This document shows, piece by piece, positions 11,597 to 21,273 of a stretch of 64,000 nucleotides of DNA. The position numbers and the translations under genes were made by a program. The DNA is taken from NCBI RefSeq assembly GCF_014192335.1, contig NZ_JACHXU010000003.1, forward strand, positions 62,001-126,000, given 5' to 3'. Below the pieces are notes generated by a model, which saw only the letters and a list, made by a program, of their open reading frames with translations, was not told where the DNA came from and made no database searches. Each line of letters starts with the position of its first letter. Position 1 is the stretch's first letter. Source of the stretch: Aporhodopirellula rubra. GTDB lineage: Bacteria; Planctomycetota; Planctomycetia; Pirellulales; Pirellulaceae.

Positions 11597-13150
11597 TTAC
11601 AGCGGGATCAAACCGTGTTTCTTAGGCGGTCGTGTTTCGCTTTTCATTAATGTGCTGCGGAGCGCTAGCGAAACGTTCGCGCGGGTCGTCGATGGCTCGA
11701 TCACGTCGGTGATCATACCACGAGATGCAGCCATATAAGGTGACGCGAATTGATCGTGATACTCCTTGACCAGTTCCGCGCGTTTGGCGGATTTGTCTTC
11801 GGCGGCTTCGATTTCGCGTCGGTATAAAACGTTGGCGGCGCCGTCGGCGCCCATCACCGCGATCTCCGCAGTCGGCCATGCGAATACCACATCGGCACCC
11901 ATGTCGCGGCTGCACATCGCGAGGTAAGAGCCACCGTATGCTTTGCGGACGATGACGGTAATTTTGGGGACGGTGGCCGCACAGTACGCGAACAACATCT
12001 TGGCACCGTGACGGATGATGCCGCCCTGTTCCTGTTGCACGCCCGGTAAGAATCCGGGGACGTCGACGAGTGTGAGGAGAGGAATGTTGAACGCGTTGCA
12101 GAACCGAATGAATCGGGCCCCCTTGTCCGACGCGTCGATGTCGAGCGTTCCTGCTTTTACTTTCGGTTGGTTGGCGATCACACCGACAACGATGCCATCG
12201 ACACGAGCAAACCCGACGAGAAGATTCGGTGCAAACTGTTGATGGACTTCCAAGAACTTCCCATCGTCAACGACGCGTTGAATGATCGGCATCATGTCCA
12301 TCATGCCCTTGGCGTCCGCCGGGACGAGGGTGTCCATGACCGGATCGGGTTCGAGGTTGATGTTTTCGGCAGGCATGTGGGGTGGGTTGTCGAGATTGTT
12401 CGCCGGGAGGTACGACAACAATTCGTGAACCAACTCGATCGCGTGAGCATCGTTGTCGGCGACGAAGTGAACATTGCCACTGATCCCCGCATTGGCGGCG
12501 GCACTGCCGATCTCTTCCATGGTGGTTTCGACACCGGTTGCCGCTTTGATGACCTGCGGACCGCAGATGAACATGCTCGCGTTGTCGCGGGTCATGATCA
12601 GGAAGTCCATCAAGGCGGGAGAGTAGGCTGCTCCACCGGCACAGGAGCCCGCGATCACGGCAATTTGTGGAACGAGTCCTGATAAAGCGACGTTGCGATA
12701 GAAGACTTGACCGTAGCCCGACAAAGCGTCGACGCCTTCTTGAATTCGGGCACCCCCGGAGTCATTGATCGCGACGAAAGGCAGCCCGCAATTCAAGGCA
12801 TAGTCCATCACATCGCAAATCTTTTTCGCGTGTCGTTGTCCGAGTGCTCCGCCGCCGATCGTGAAGTCTTGGGCGAATCCGGCAACGGACCGCCCGTTGA
12901 CTTGGCCGACGCCGGTGACGACGCCGTCACCGGGCAGCGTTTTCTTTTCCATGCCGAAGTCATGGCAGGCGTGTTCGACGTGCATGCCCCATTCCTGGAA
13001 CGTGCCTTCTTCAAACAGCAGGTCGAAGCGTTCGCGAGCGGTCAGAGCCCCTTTCGCGTGGACCTTTTTGATCCGTTCTTCTCCCCCGCCGAGCATTCGC
13101 TCGCTACGCCGTTTTTGTAAATCTTCGAGAAGCGATTTTTCGATGGTCAT
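11597..13150 (-). CDS. mmdA: Carboxyltransferase (alpha) subunit, methylmalonyl-CoA decarboxylase / propionyl-CoA carboxylase type
   Basis: 517 residues from the ATG at 13150 (the frame is open to 13264 but the family begins at MTIEKSLLEDLQKRR). It has both crotonase-like halves of acyl-CoA carboxyltransferases: 'INDSGGARIQEGVDALSGYGQVF' and 'IAGSCAGGAAYSPALMDF' in the first, and 'DVPGFLPGVQQEQGGIIRHGAKMLFAY' and 'RKAYGGSYLAM' in the second. It moves CO2 from the acyl-CoA to biotin. The sequence matches methylmalonyl/propionyl-CoA enzymes rather than the TIM-barrel alpha subunit of oxaloacetate decarboxylase, and the operon lacks a biotin carboxylase gene but has the membrane beta subunit. 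So a Na+-pumping decarboxylase making propionyl-CoA is the best reading. A glutaconyl-CoA enzyme is less likely. Confidence 0.88.
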   Translation of the reverse strand: MTIEKSLLEDLQKRRSERMLGGGEERIKKVHAKGALTARERFDLLFEEGTFQEWGMHVEHACHDFGMEKKTLPGDGVVTGVGQVNGRSVAGFAQDFTIGGGALGQRHAKKICDVMDYALNCGLPFVAINDSGGARIQEGVDALSGYGQVFYRNVALSGLVPQIAVIAGSCAGGAAYSPALMDFLIMTRDNASMFICGPQVIKAATGVETTMEEIGSAAANAGISGNVHFVADNDAHAIELVHELLSYLPANNLDNPPHMPAENINLEPDPVMDTLVPADAKGMMDMMPIIQRVVDDGKFLEVHQQFAPNLLVGFARVDGIVVGVIANQPKVKAGTLDIDASDKGARFIRFCNAFNIPLLTLVDVPGFLPGVQQEQGGIIRHGAKMLFAYCAATVPKITVIVRKAYGGSYLAMCSRDMGADVVFAWPTAEIAVMGADGAANVLYRREIEAAEDKSAKRAELVKEYHDQFASPYMAASRGMITDVIEPSTTRANVSLALRSTLMKSETRPPKKHGLIPL

Positions 13151-13748
13151 CTTGCTTTTACGATTGCGTCCAAACGAGTCAGGGTCTGTCGCGAAACATT
13201 CACGCAGCGAGGGTCTTGGGGGCCCAAGAATCGTGATCGACGTGATGTATGTGCAACGTAACAATCGGCCGATTTGATGTCATCACTGAACGTCACCGGC
13301 CCGGTGTGAGCGAACTTGCACAGGCGTTGTGGGTGCCTGTGTGTGGTCTTAGCGGAAGATCGGTTTCCCGTCGTGCGATCCCCTGTGCGGATATGCCACT
13401 GGGGACGGTTTGTTTTTATGCCGCACACATTCCGTTTTAGGTGGTTTGATTTCACGTTGGATTCACTTCGATACCCCATTCGAAAGTGGTCGCGTCGATT
13501 GACGGAAAATGTATAGAGAGCGGTTCGGGCGACGGAACGGTTGTTCAGACACCGTTTCCCTCCTGGGAACTGTTCTAGCATGCGGCAGCGGACCGATGTT
13601 GCGGCGACGTGCTCACGTTGGGACGGATCGAAAACACGGCGACCGTCTATCTCGGCGAGTCGGATGCGAATACGATCTGTCGTGTCCCTGGGGAGTTTTC
13701 TGAGCCCGTAAGTGGTTTTACAGGCACTTGATTTTCTGAAGAGAGTCT
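13151..13748. other. 600-bp divergent intergenic region between mmdA and cstA
   Basis: No convincing coding frame on either strand. It should hold the promoters for the two divergent operons. Visible structure: a palindrome at 13214-13229 (separate entry), and 7-bp arms TGTGCGG/CCGCACA at 13384-13390 and 13421-13427 with a 30-base loop. An AGAGAG stretch lies just before the cstA ATG. Confidence 0.5.
13214..13229. promoter_or_regulatory. Near-perfect palindrome upstream of the mmd operon
   Basis: TCTTGGG-GG-CCCAAGA: 7-bp arms around two bases, 64-79 bp upstream of the mmdA ATG. Its position fits an operator for the decarboxylase operon; it could also be a short hairpin in the 5' leader. No protein can be assigned. 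Confidence 0.35.
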
Positions 13749-15623
13749 ATGAGCACACTGTTTGTTGCGATCGCATCGATGATTGGTTTTGTCATTGCGT
13801 ATCACACCTATGGCCGTTTTTTAGCGAAGAAATTATTCGCTTTGGCGGACGATGAGCCGATGCCGAGCGTGGTTCAGCGTGATGACGTTGACTTTGTGCC
13901 GACGGACCGCAGCGTCGTGTTGGGGCACCACTTCACGAGTATCGCGGGAACGGGGCCGATTGTGGGACCTGCGTTGGCGGTGTTCTGGGGTTGGTTGCCG
14001 GCTTTGTTGTGGGTGATCTTTGGTTCGATTCTTGTCGGAGGTGTGCACGATCTCGCGGCCCTGGTGATCTCGATTCGCAACCGCGGAGAATCGGTGGGGC
14101 AGGCGGCCGGACATCTGATTTCACCTCGCGCGAAATTGTTGTTTCTTATCGTGCTGGCGATGGCGCTTTCGATCGTGTTGGCAGTCTTTGGGCTGGTGAT
14201 CGCGATCATATTCAAACTGTATCCCGAGTCGGTGTTAAGCGTTTGGACGGCGATGCCGGTCGCGATCGTGATCGGATATTTCGTGATCCGTCGTGGCAAG
14301 AATTTGGTCGTTCCCTGTTTGCTCGGGCTCGGCGTTTTGTACCTGACGGTGTATCTCGGCGCGTATCGTTTGCCGCTTGATATTGCTGACGTTCTGCCGA
14401 CGGGCAGCACGTACGCGACGCCGGTGGTGGTTTGGACCGGTTTGTTGCTCGCGTATGCGTTTGTGGCCTCGGTATTGCCGGTTTGGTTGTTGTTGCAACC
14501 GCGAGATTTCATCAACAGTCTGCAGTTGTTGGTGGCGTTGGTTTTGCTCGTCGTCGGATTGGGCGTGGCGTCGTTCAGTGGCGACGCCGATTTGATTGCG
14601 TCGGCACCCGCGATCGCGTCGGAGATACCGGCCGATGCCCCTCCGATCTTCCCGTTTCTCTTCATCACGATCGCCTGCGGCGCGTGTAGTGGTTTTCATT
14701 GTATGGTCAGCAGTGGGACGACGAGCAAGCAATTGCGGGTCGCTACGGACGCTCAACTGGTCGGCTACGGGTCGATGCTCGGTGAGGGAATGTTAGCGGT
14801 GTTGGTGATTTTGGCGTGCTGCGCCGGAGTCGGGATGGGGCGGTTGGAACGCACCGTGGTGGACGGCGAGACCGTGATCACGCGTGATTCCACAATGGCT
14901 TCCTCCAGTGCAACGGATGGTTCGGCGTCATGGCGGTCCTATTACCGGACCGGACGAACGGTTGCGGCCTCGGCGGAGGTTGGGGCGGGCGAGTCTGGAG
15001 AAGCAGCCACGCAGGCCGACCAAAGCGGTGGATGGCGAAAACAGGGGCTCGATAAAAAGTTAGGCGCGTTCATCGATGGTGGGGCCAACTTTTTGTCGTC
15101 GATCGGCGTTCCGTTGAAAATGGGTGTGGCGATCATGGCCGTGATGGTCGCCTGTTTCGCCGCTACGACGCTCGATACGGCGACTCGTTTGCAACGTTAT
15201 GTACTCAGTGAGTTGTTCACGTCGGCGGGATTCACGTTGGGAGCGAATAAATTCGTTGCGACGGGGATCGCGGTCACGGTGGCGTTGTTGATTGCGATCT
15301 TCGCGGGTGATGCACCCGGGAAAGGTGGTTTGTTGTTGTGGCCGCTGTTTGGGGCGACGAATCAATTGCTCGCCGGTCTCGCGTTGATGGTGGCGGTGTT
15401 TTACCTCGCACGTCGGAGTCGCCCGATTGCGTTTTTGGCGATCCCGATGTTCATGATGCTGTTGATGCCGGCATGGGCAATGACGTTTGACCTCGTGGAG
15501 AACTGGTGGCCGGCAGGCGATTGGGTTTTGGTCTGTTTCGCACTCGCGGTGTTGGCGTTGCAGTTTTGGATGGTATTGGAAGGTGTGATGTTGTGGCGGC
15601 GAGAGAAAACGTTTCGCTCGTAG
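13749..15623 (+). CDS. cstA: CstA-family transporter (carbon starvation protein; peptide/pyruvate uptake)
   Basis: 624 residues with many membrane helices. The N-terminal part is characteristic of CstA: 'AYHTYGRFLAKKLF', 'FVPTDRSVVLGHHFTSIAGTGPIVGPALAV.WGW' and 'GSILVGGVHDL'. Later 'FITIACGACSGFHCMVSSGTTSKQL' is another family block. E. coli CstA is about 700 residues. CstA/YjiY proteins import peptides or pyruvate when carbon is scarce. A hydrophilic loop at about residues 370-435 (Ser/Ala/Gly-rich, containing RTGRTVAAS) is less conserved. It is divergent from the mmd operon, which would fit shared control of organic-acid metabolism, though that is inference. Confidence 0.92.
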   Translation: MSTLFVAIASMIGFVIAYHTYGRFLAKKLFALADDEPMPSVVQRDDVDFVPTDRSVVLGHHFTSIAGTGPIVGPALAVFWGWLPALLWVIFGSILVGGVHDLAALVISIRNRGESVGQAAGHLISPRAKLLFLIVLAMALSIVLAVFGLVIAIIFKLYPESVLSVWTAMPVAIVIGYFVIRRGKNLVVPCLLGLGVLYLTVYLGAYRLPLDIADVLPTGSTYATPVVVWTGLLLAYAFVASVLPVWLLLQPRDFINSLQLLVALVLLVVGLGVASFSGDADLIASAPAIASEIPADAPPIFPFLFITIACGACSGFHCMVSSGTTSKQLRVATDAQLVGYGSMLGEGMLAVLVILACCAGVGMGRLERTVVDGETVITRDSTMASSSATDGSASWRSYYRTGRTVAASAEVGAGESGEAATQADQSGGWRKQGLDKKLGAFIDGGANFLSSIGVPLKMGVAIMAVMVACFAATTLDTATRLQRYVLSELFTSAGFTLGANKFVATGIAVTVALLIAIFAGDAPGKGGLLLWPLFGATNQLLAGLALMVAVFYLARRSRPIAFLAIPMFMMLLMPAWAMTFDLVENWWPAGDWVLVCFALAVLALQFWMVLEGVMLWRREKTFRS

Positions 15624-15802
15624 GTATGACGCATGACTCGCGTGAGAATCAACGCGGGCGTTAGCGCGGTGATCGAGACCATCCTGATCGAAGCGTTTTG
15701 AAGGTGAGTGTAACGTTCTCCGGTACGCGTCTACGTGTGTGAGGTGCGGTGCTGTTCGGGAAGTCTGTTTGCACACGGGGCCGGTTTGTAGGAGAGCGAT
15801 CG

Positions 15803-16456
15803 ATGTCCTTGCGATTCATATTGATCGGTTTGACGGCGTTGGCGATTCCGTTGTCGTTCGTCGCCGCACCTTATCCGAACGAGTTGTTGCTTCAGCACGT
15901 TCCGACTGTGATCGGCGTTGTGTTGCTCGTGATTGCAGCGAAGCGATATCAGCCATCGGATGTTGCACTGGGGTGTTGTCTCGCGTTTCTTTGGCTGCAT
16001 CTCATCGGAGCTCGGTGGATTTATTCGTACGTTCCTTACGATGACATGTTTCAAATGCTGACCGGGCACACGTTGACCGAGACGTTCGGTTGGCAGCGAA
16101 ACCACTACGACCGAATGGTTCACTTTGCGTCAGGAGTTCTCGGTCTGCCGCCAATCTCGAATTTCTTGCAATCGTATTGTCATGTTTCGCCGGCTTCCGC
16201 TGCGTTTCTATCGGTGGCGTGTGTGTTGGCGATCGGAGCGGGGTACGAGATTCTCGAGTGGCAAATCGGAATGACGTTTTCACCTGAGATGGCGGAGTCG
16301 TATAACGGTCAACAGGGTGACATGTGGGACGCACAGAAGGACATGGCCCTAGCCGGGTTGGGAGCAATCATAACGGTACCGTTGATCTATCGCTGGGTGC
16401 CCAACCCTGTCACGCCATCGGGGGTTCGGAAAAACGAATCGATGCCACGGACGTGA
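15803..16456 (+). CDS. YjdF-like integral membrane protein (DUF2238)
   Basis: 217 residues from the ATG at 15803, preceded by a good AGGAGA site at about 15790; the earlier in-frame start at 15749 lacks one. About six hydrophobic helices. The family blocks are 'LHLIGARWIYSYVPYDD', 'NHYDRMVHFASGVLG', 'GAGYEILEW' and 'YNGQQGDMWDAQKDM' with conserved His, Asp and Glu residues that may face a metal or substrate site. The function of the family is unknown. It follows cstA on the same strand with a 180-bp gap, so it may have its own promoter. Confidence 0.88.
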   Translation: MSLRFILIGLTALAIPLSFVAAPYPNELLLQHVPTVIGVVLLVIAAKRYQPSDVALGCCLAFLWLHLIGARWIYSYVPYDDMFQMLTGHTLTETFGWQRNHYDRMVHFASGVLGLPPISNFLQSYCHVSPASAAFLSVACVLAIGAGYEILEWQIGMTFSPEMAESYNGQQGDMWDAQKDMALAGLGAIITVPLIYRWVPNPVTPSGVRKNESMPRT

Positions 16457-16511
16457 ATCAAATTTCGTTGTCGGGGTTTGTGGATCTTTGTTTCGATTGA
16501 CATGACGTGCG

Positions 16512-16934
16512 ATGATCACAATACGACCTGCCGTTGAGTCGGACACGCCTCGGATTGCGCGAGTCTATCAGGACTGTTTGAGCACCGCGGAGTGGATGGC
16601 GGAGGTGCGGCCGGAGTTGATGGACTACGAACGAGTGACGGCGGGAGAAATGGTTTTTGTTGCCGTGGATCCGAGTGGTGACATCGTTGGTTTTCTTTCG
16701 ATTTGGCGGCCGGAGTGTTTCGTGCATCACCTCTACGTGTCCGAGTCGATGCGGCGTCTAGGCGTGGGCAAGGCACTGTTGGCTTCGCTGGACAGTTGGC
16801 TGCCGCGGCCGTGGACACTTAAGTGTAGTTTTGAGAACGCGTCTGCTCTGAAGTTTTATCAATCGCTCGGCTGGATGATTGCGAGCGAGGGTGAGAACGA
16901 AGACGGCCGGTATTATTTGATGATCTATCGATAA
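16512..16934 (+). CDS. GNAT-family N-acetyltransferase
   Basis: 140 residues with the GNAT pattern: strand and helix 'ITIRPAVESDTPRIARVYQDCL', central strands 'VAVDPSGDIVGFLSIWRPECFVHHLYV', the acetyl-CoA pyrophosphate loop 'SMRRLGVGKALL' (R-x-x-G-x-G/A form), and the C-terminal 'CSFENASALKFYQSLGW' block. It is a single-domain enzyme; such proteins acetylate amines on small molecules or protein N-termini. The substrate cannot be inferred. It starts 55 bp after the YjdF-like gene. Confidence 0.9.
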   Translation: MITIRPAVESDTPRIARVYQDCLSTAEWMAEVRPELMDYERVTAGEMVFVAVDPSGDIVGFLSIWRPECFVHHLYVSESMRRLGVGKALLASLDSWLPRPWTLKCSFENASALKFYQSLGWMIASEGENEDGRYYLMIYR

Positions 16935-17082
16935 GTGCGAGTGATTGGTTGGAGACGAGGCACTTGGTGAGCGGTCCGTTTGATCAAGTGTGAGCGTGGT
17001 ATTGGGGGGAAGTGCCCACTGTGTCACTGAACAGATTTCGAGTGACGATCGTCCATCACCGTGAGTTTGCGAGAAGATAAAT

Positions 17083-17112
17083 TTGCATGGGGGGCTGGCG
17101 GACGGCTATGAT
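17083..17112 (+). promoter_or_regulatory. Candidate sigma70-type promoter for the moxR operon
   Basis: TTGCAT (17083-17088) and TATGAT (17107-17112) separated by 18 bp, about 70 bp before the moxR start. An AGGA site at 17170-17173 precedes the ATG by eight bases. No other comparable promoter is seen until 32.6 kb on this strand. Confidence 0.45.
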
Positions 17113-17181
17113 TAGTGAGCCTTACCCCACTCCTCGGGGTGCGGGAACTCATCGTCGTTCCGACAATCCAGGATCTTCCAC

Positions 17182-18213
17182 ATGTCGCAGTCGGTTATGT
17201 CATCTACTCCGGTCGCTCCCGAATCCGCCCTGAGCGATGACGACGTCGCCGCCGTCGATCGGCTCGGGAAAGTCCATCACCGGCTGCGTGAAGAGCTCGG
17301 GCGAGTGATTGTCGGTCAACGAGACACGATCGATTTATTGCTCGTTTGTTTGTTCGCCCGACGGCACGCGTTGTTGATGGGGGTTCCGGGGCTCGCGAAA
17401 ACATTGTTGGTGAGCAAGCTCGCCGAGACGATGTCGTTGAAGTTCAGTCGCATCCAATTCACGCCTGACCTGATGCCGATGGACATCACCGGTACTGATA
17501 TCTTGCAAGACAACGGCGAAGGGCGACGAGAGTTCGAGTTTGCACATGGCCCTGTTTTCGCGAACATTATTTTGGCCGATGAAATCAACCGGGCTCCGCC
17601 GAAGACGCAGGCCGCGATGCTCGAGGCGATGCAGGAGCAACGCATCACCGTTGTTGGTAAGGGCTTCGATTTGCCCTCGCCGTTTATGGTACTCGCCACA
17701 CAGAACCCGGTCGAACAGGAAGGGACGTATCCCTTGCCCGAAGCCCAGCTCGATCGGTTCATGGCGTTAATCGAACTGGACTATCCGTCGGAGGAGGAGG
17801 AGATCGCGATCGCGCGGACCACGACGGGCAGCAAGTTACCATCGCTCGAACACTTGATGACGGGTGACGACATAATCGCCCATCAAGATTTGGTGCGTCG
17901 GATCCCGGTCCCCGAACACATTTATATCGAGGCGGCGCAGTTGGTTCGAAAGACGCGGCCGGCGGGTGGCACGGCGCCGGAGTGGTTGTTGCCGTTGGTG
18001 TCATGGGGAGCGGGACCGCGTGCGGTTCAGGATTTAATTCTCGGCGCGAAGGCGCGTGCGGCGCTGGAGGGGTCTTACATGGTTCGCAGCGAAGACGTGC
18101 GTTATGTGGCGTTGCCGGTGTTGACCCATCGGATCATCACCACGTTCGCGGCGCAGGCCGAAGGGTTGTCCGCGAGTGACATCATTGGGCGATTGTTGAG
18201 CGAAGAAAACTAA
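17182..18213 (+). CDS. MoxR-type AAA+ ATPase
   Basis: 343 residues. Walker A GVPGLAKT at 67-74, Walker B 'IILADEIN' with Asp133-Glu134, sensor 1 'LATQNPVEQEGTYPLPEAQLDRF' and a C-terminal lid domain, all typical of MoxR ATPases. These act as chaperones that load metals or remodel proteins together with vWA-domain partners, which here are encoded immediately downstream. It is the first gene of a nine-gene unit and lies 4 bp before the DUF58 gene. MoxR-DUF58-BatA gene sets in other bacteria are linked to envelope integrity and stress survival. Confidence 0.95.
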   Translation: MSQSVMSSTPVAPESALSDDDVAAVDRLGKVHHRLREELGRVIVGQRDTIDLLLVCLFARRHALLMGVPGLAKTLLVSKLAETMSLKFSRIQFTPDLMPMDITGTDILQDNGEGRREFEFAHGPVFANIILADEINRAPPKTQAAMLEAMQEQRITVVGKGFDLPSPFMVLATQNPVEQEGTYPLPEAQLDRFMALIELDYPSEEEEIAIARTTTGSKLPSLEHLMTGDDIIAHQDLVRRIPVPEHIYIEAAQLVRKTRPAGGTAPEWLLPLVSWGAGPRAVQDLILGAKARAALEGSYMVRSEDVRYVALPVLTHRIITTFAAQAEGLSASDIIGRLLSEEN

Positions 18214-18217
18214 TCGC

Positions 18218-19162
18218 ATGTGGACGTCTCAAAAGCCGCGTGATTTTATCGATCCGACCGTATTGGCATCGCTCGCCGGGATGCCGTTGATGGCGCGTCG
18301 TCCGATGCGTGGGACGGTTTCCGGTCGCCACACGAGCCCGACGCGAGGATCGAGTGTCGAGTTCGCTCAGTATCGAAAATACGTTCCCGGTGATGATCTC
18401 CGGAGACTCGATTGGCGGGCTCATGGACGCAGTGATCGATACTACGTCAAAGAGTTCGAAGCCGACACGAATTTGCGGTGTTGTCTGGTCGTTGATACGA
18501 GCGGGTCGATGGAGTTCGGGACGGTCGCCGAAAAAACGAGCGACGCGTTGACGAAGAAGGTGATCACCAAACTGCAATATGCGAGGCGGATTGCGGCGGC
18601 GATCGGTTACATCGCCGTTGGTCAGGGGGACGCGGTCGGATTGTCCTGCGTCGCTGATGGGATCGTCAAACACCTGCCTGCCCTTCGAAACCCGTCGCAC
18701 CTGCGTTCGATTTTTGACACGTTGGAAGAGGCCAAAGGGGACGGGCAAACGCAATTGGTCGAGGTGCTGCACGAACTCGCCGAGACGACGCGTCAGGGCG
18801 CGATGATTCTGGTGATGTCAGACTTTTTTGTTGACCCCGATCAACTGCGTGGATGTTTTGAACACATTCGATTTCGCAAACATGATCTATCGTTGTTTCA
18901 CCTACTCGATCCGCAGGAGTTGAATTTTTCTTTTGGACGACCAACTCGTTTTCTCGATATGGAAGGCGGCACGGCGATCTTTGCAGAACCGAGCGAGATC
19001 GCCGACCGCTATCAATCGGCGCTGCGCGAGTATCTCGATCGGATGAGCGAAATTGTGACGCAGACGGGCGTGGACTATCACCGCGTTAGTTTGGATGAGC
19101 CCTACCAAGAGGTGCTTACGCGGTTTCTGACTCGGCGGGCCACGGCGCGGGGTGTGCGATGA
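18218..19162 (+). CDS. DUF58 protein with vWA-like fold
   Basis: 314 residues. The DUF58 signature 'EFAQYRKYVPGDDLRRLDWRAHGRSDRYYVKEFE' is at about 48-81, followed at once by a MIDAS-type metal site DTSGSM (93-98). The N-terminus lacks the membrane helices of longer DUF58 proteins, so this is the short soluble form. DUF58 proteins are the usual partner of MoxR ATPases. Its stop overlaps the start of the next gene (ATGA, 19159-19162). Confidence 0.93.
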   Translation: MWTSQKPRDFIDPTVLASLAGMPLMARRPMRGTVSGRHTSPTRGSSVEFAQYRKYVPGDDLRRLDWRAHGRSDRYYVKEFEADTNLRCCLVVDTSGSMEFGTVAEKTSDALTKKVITKLQYARRIAAAIGYIAVGQGDAVGLSCVADGIVKHLPALRNPSHLRSIFDTLEEAKGDGQTQLVEVLHELAETTRQGAMILVMSDFFVDPDQLRGCFEHIRFRKHDLSLFHLLDPQELNFSFGRPTRFLDMEGGTAIFAEPSEIADRYQSALREYLDRMSEIVTQTGVDYHRVSLDEPYQEVLTRFLTRRATARGVR

Positions 19163-21273
19163 GTTTTCTGCAACCGTGGATGTTGGCGGCGCTGCCGCTT
19201 GCGTTGATCCCGATCATTATTCATTTGATCAATCAACGTCGGTATCAATCGACGCAGTGGGCGGCGATGATGTTCCTGTTGTCTGCCAATCGGATGAACC
19301 GGGGATATGCACGGATTCGGCAGTGGTTGATTCTGGCACTCAGGGCGATCGTGATTGCGACGTTGATATTTGCCATCGGCCGCCCGATCGCGAGCGGAGT
19401 GTTGGGGGGATCCATTGCCGGAGCCTTCACCGGGAGTGGACCGGCCAACACGATTGTGTTGTTAGATCGTTCGCCTTCGATGCAGTCGAGCACGGACGGG
19501 ACGTCGCGTACGAAACTGCAAACCGGTATCACTCAGATTGTCGAGGCGTTGCAAACGATCGGGACGGAGCGGGTGGTTTTGATCGAAAGCAATTCGCAAA
19601 CGCCCCGCGAGTTGGCCTCGCCGTCGGATTTGTTGGAATTGCCTGAGACGGGGCCATCGGACGCATCGGCGGATATGCCGGCAATGTTGCTCGCGGCGTT
19701 GGACCATATCAACGCGAACCAGTTGGGCCAAACCGAGGTCTGGATCTGCTCGGACCTGCGTGCTCACGATTGGCGTTCGGAGGACGGGCGGTGGAAATCG
19801 CTGCGGGATGCGTTTGTGGATTTCGGTCGTCGGATACGTTTTCGACTCTTGGCGTTCTCGTCGTCGGAAACTGGCGTTTCGGCGGCACAGAAGAATTTGT
19901 CCGTGCGAGTCGAACAGGCTGACTTGGTGACGGATGATGACGAGTCCGCGGTCGTTCTCTCGGTCAAAGTGCAACAGAACTTAGATGGTGTGACGTCCGG
20001 GCAAAGTGCCTCGAGTGACGAGTCGAGTACGTTGCCGCTGACGCTGAGTCTCGGTGACTCACGCACGGTGGTTGATCTCGAAATTCGCGGCGGCGTCGGC
20101 GAACTCAATGGTCATCGGATCGCCCTGCCGAAGGGTTCTGAAAGGGGACACGGACACGTTTCGATTCCAGCAGATTTGAATCCTGCGGACAACGAGTTCT
20201 TTTACACCTTCGACGCGCCCGCGGCCCGCCGCACGGTTGTTGTGACGGAAGACGAACAGGTGGGGCGTGTCTTGAAATTGGCGTCGGAAATTCCGTCTGA
20301 CGAGAGCGTGCAGAGTGAGGCCGAGGTCATCAGTCCACGCGAAGTGGATGGGATCTCTTGGGAGAGCGTGTCGTTGTTGTTATGGCACGCCGCTTTGCCA
20401 GGGGTCGGCGGGCGTGACGGTGATGTAGGAACGAGGGAGATGATCGAGGCGTTCGTCGAACGCGGCGGTCGTGTTGTCTTTTTTCCTTCTGCTTCCGCGA
20501 GGGGCCTGAGGGGTTCGGGGGAAATCTTCGCGATGCACTGGGACGATTGGCGTGACGCCGATAAAGACACCGCGATCAAATCGTGGCGAGGCGATGCAGA
20601 CCTTTTGGCCGCCACCATGGCGGGAACATCGTTGCCGGTTGGACAATTGAAAATCGATCGCTATGCAGGTCTGACTGGCGAGGCGACTTCGCTGGCAACG
20701 CTCACGGACGGAACGCCACTGCTGGCTCGCGTCGCGACACCTCGGGGTGGAGTTTACTTTTGCAGCACGACGCCTTCGGAAGACGATTCATCATTAGCGG
20801 CCGACGGGGTGGTGTTGTATGTGATGATTCAACGAGCGTTGGCCGCCGGCGCCGAGTCGCTCGGGAATACGTCGAACTTAGAAGCGGGTACCTCAGATCC
20901 TAAGTTGGCATCGCGATGGCAGCGGTTGTCGGGACGTTCGTCAGCGTTGTCGAGCGAAAACGCTTTTATTGCAGGAGTGTTTGAGCAGCGTGATGAGGGG
21001 CAATTGGATGAAGGCCGGTTGATCGCGGTAAACCGCAGCGTGGCCGAAGATGTGTCTGCAACGCTGGATGACGATCAAGTCGAGTCGCTGTTTCAAGGAT
21101 TGCCGTTCGTTCGGGTAGATCGACAAGCGGGGAGCGGGAGTTCACTCGTTGAGGAGGTTTGGCGAGCGTTCTTGATTGTAATGTTGGTGGCGATGATTGG
21201 CGAAGCATTTCTGTGTCTGCCGCGTCAGCGAACCGAGGACAGTGTGCGCGTGCCTGGAGGTGTCTCGGCATGA
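19159..21273 (+). CDS. BatA-like membrane protein with vWA-like domain
   Basis: 704 residues. The N-terminus is the BatA/aerotolerance domain: two membrane helices (about 8-24 and 56-76) separated by 'IHLINQRRYQSTQWAAMMFLL'. A vWA-like domain follows with a MIDAS-type DRSPS at 103-107. The middle part (about 240-560) is strand-rich with no motif I recognise. A single helix near the C-terminus (VWRAFLIVMLVAMIGEAFL) returns the chain to the membrane. So most of the protein is probably periplasmic or paryphoplasmic between the helices. Coupled at both ends by 4-bp overlaps. Confidence 0.88.
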   Translation: MSFLQPWMLAALPLALIPIIIHLINQRRYQSTQWAAMMFLLSANRMNRGYARIRQWLILALRAIVIATLIFAIGRPIASGVLGGSIAGAFTGSGPANTIVLLDRSPSMQSSTDGTSRTKLQTGITQIVEALQTIGTERVVLIESNSQTPRELASPSDLLELPETGPSDASADMPAMLLAALDHINANQLGQTEVWICSDLRAHDWRSEDGRWKSLRDAFVDFGRRIRFRLLAFSSSETGVSAAQKNLSVRVEQADLVTDDDESAVVLSVKVQQNLDGVTSGQSASSDESSTLPLTLSLGDSRTVVDLEIRGGVGELNGHRIALPKGSERGHGHVSIPADLNPADNEFFYTFDAPAARRTVVVTEDEQVGRVLKLASEIPSDESVQSEAEVISPREVDGISWESVSLLLWHAALPGVGGRDGDVGTREMIEAFVERGGRVVFFPSASARGLRGSGEIFAMHWDDWRDADKDTAIKSWRGDADLLAATMAGTSLPVGQLKIDRYAGLTGEATSLATLTDGTPLLARVATPRGGVYFCSTTPSEDDSSLAADGVVLYVMIQRALAAGAESLGNTSNLEAGTSDPKLASRWQRLSGRSSALSSENAFIAGVFEQRDEGQLDEGRLIAVNRSVAEDVSATLDDDQVESLFQGLPFVRVDRQAGSGSSLVEEVWRAFLIVMLVAMIGEAFLCLPRQRTEDSVRVPGGVSA

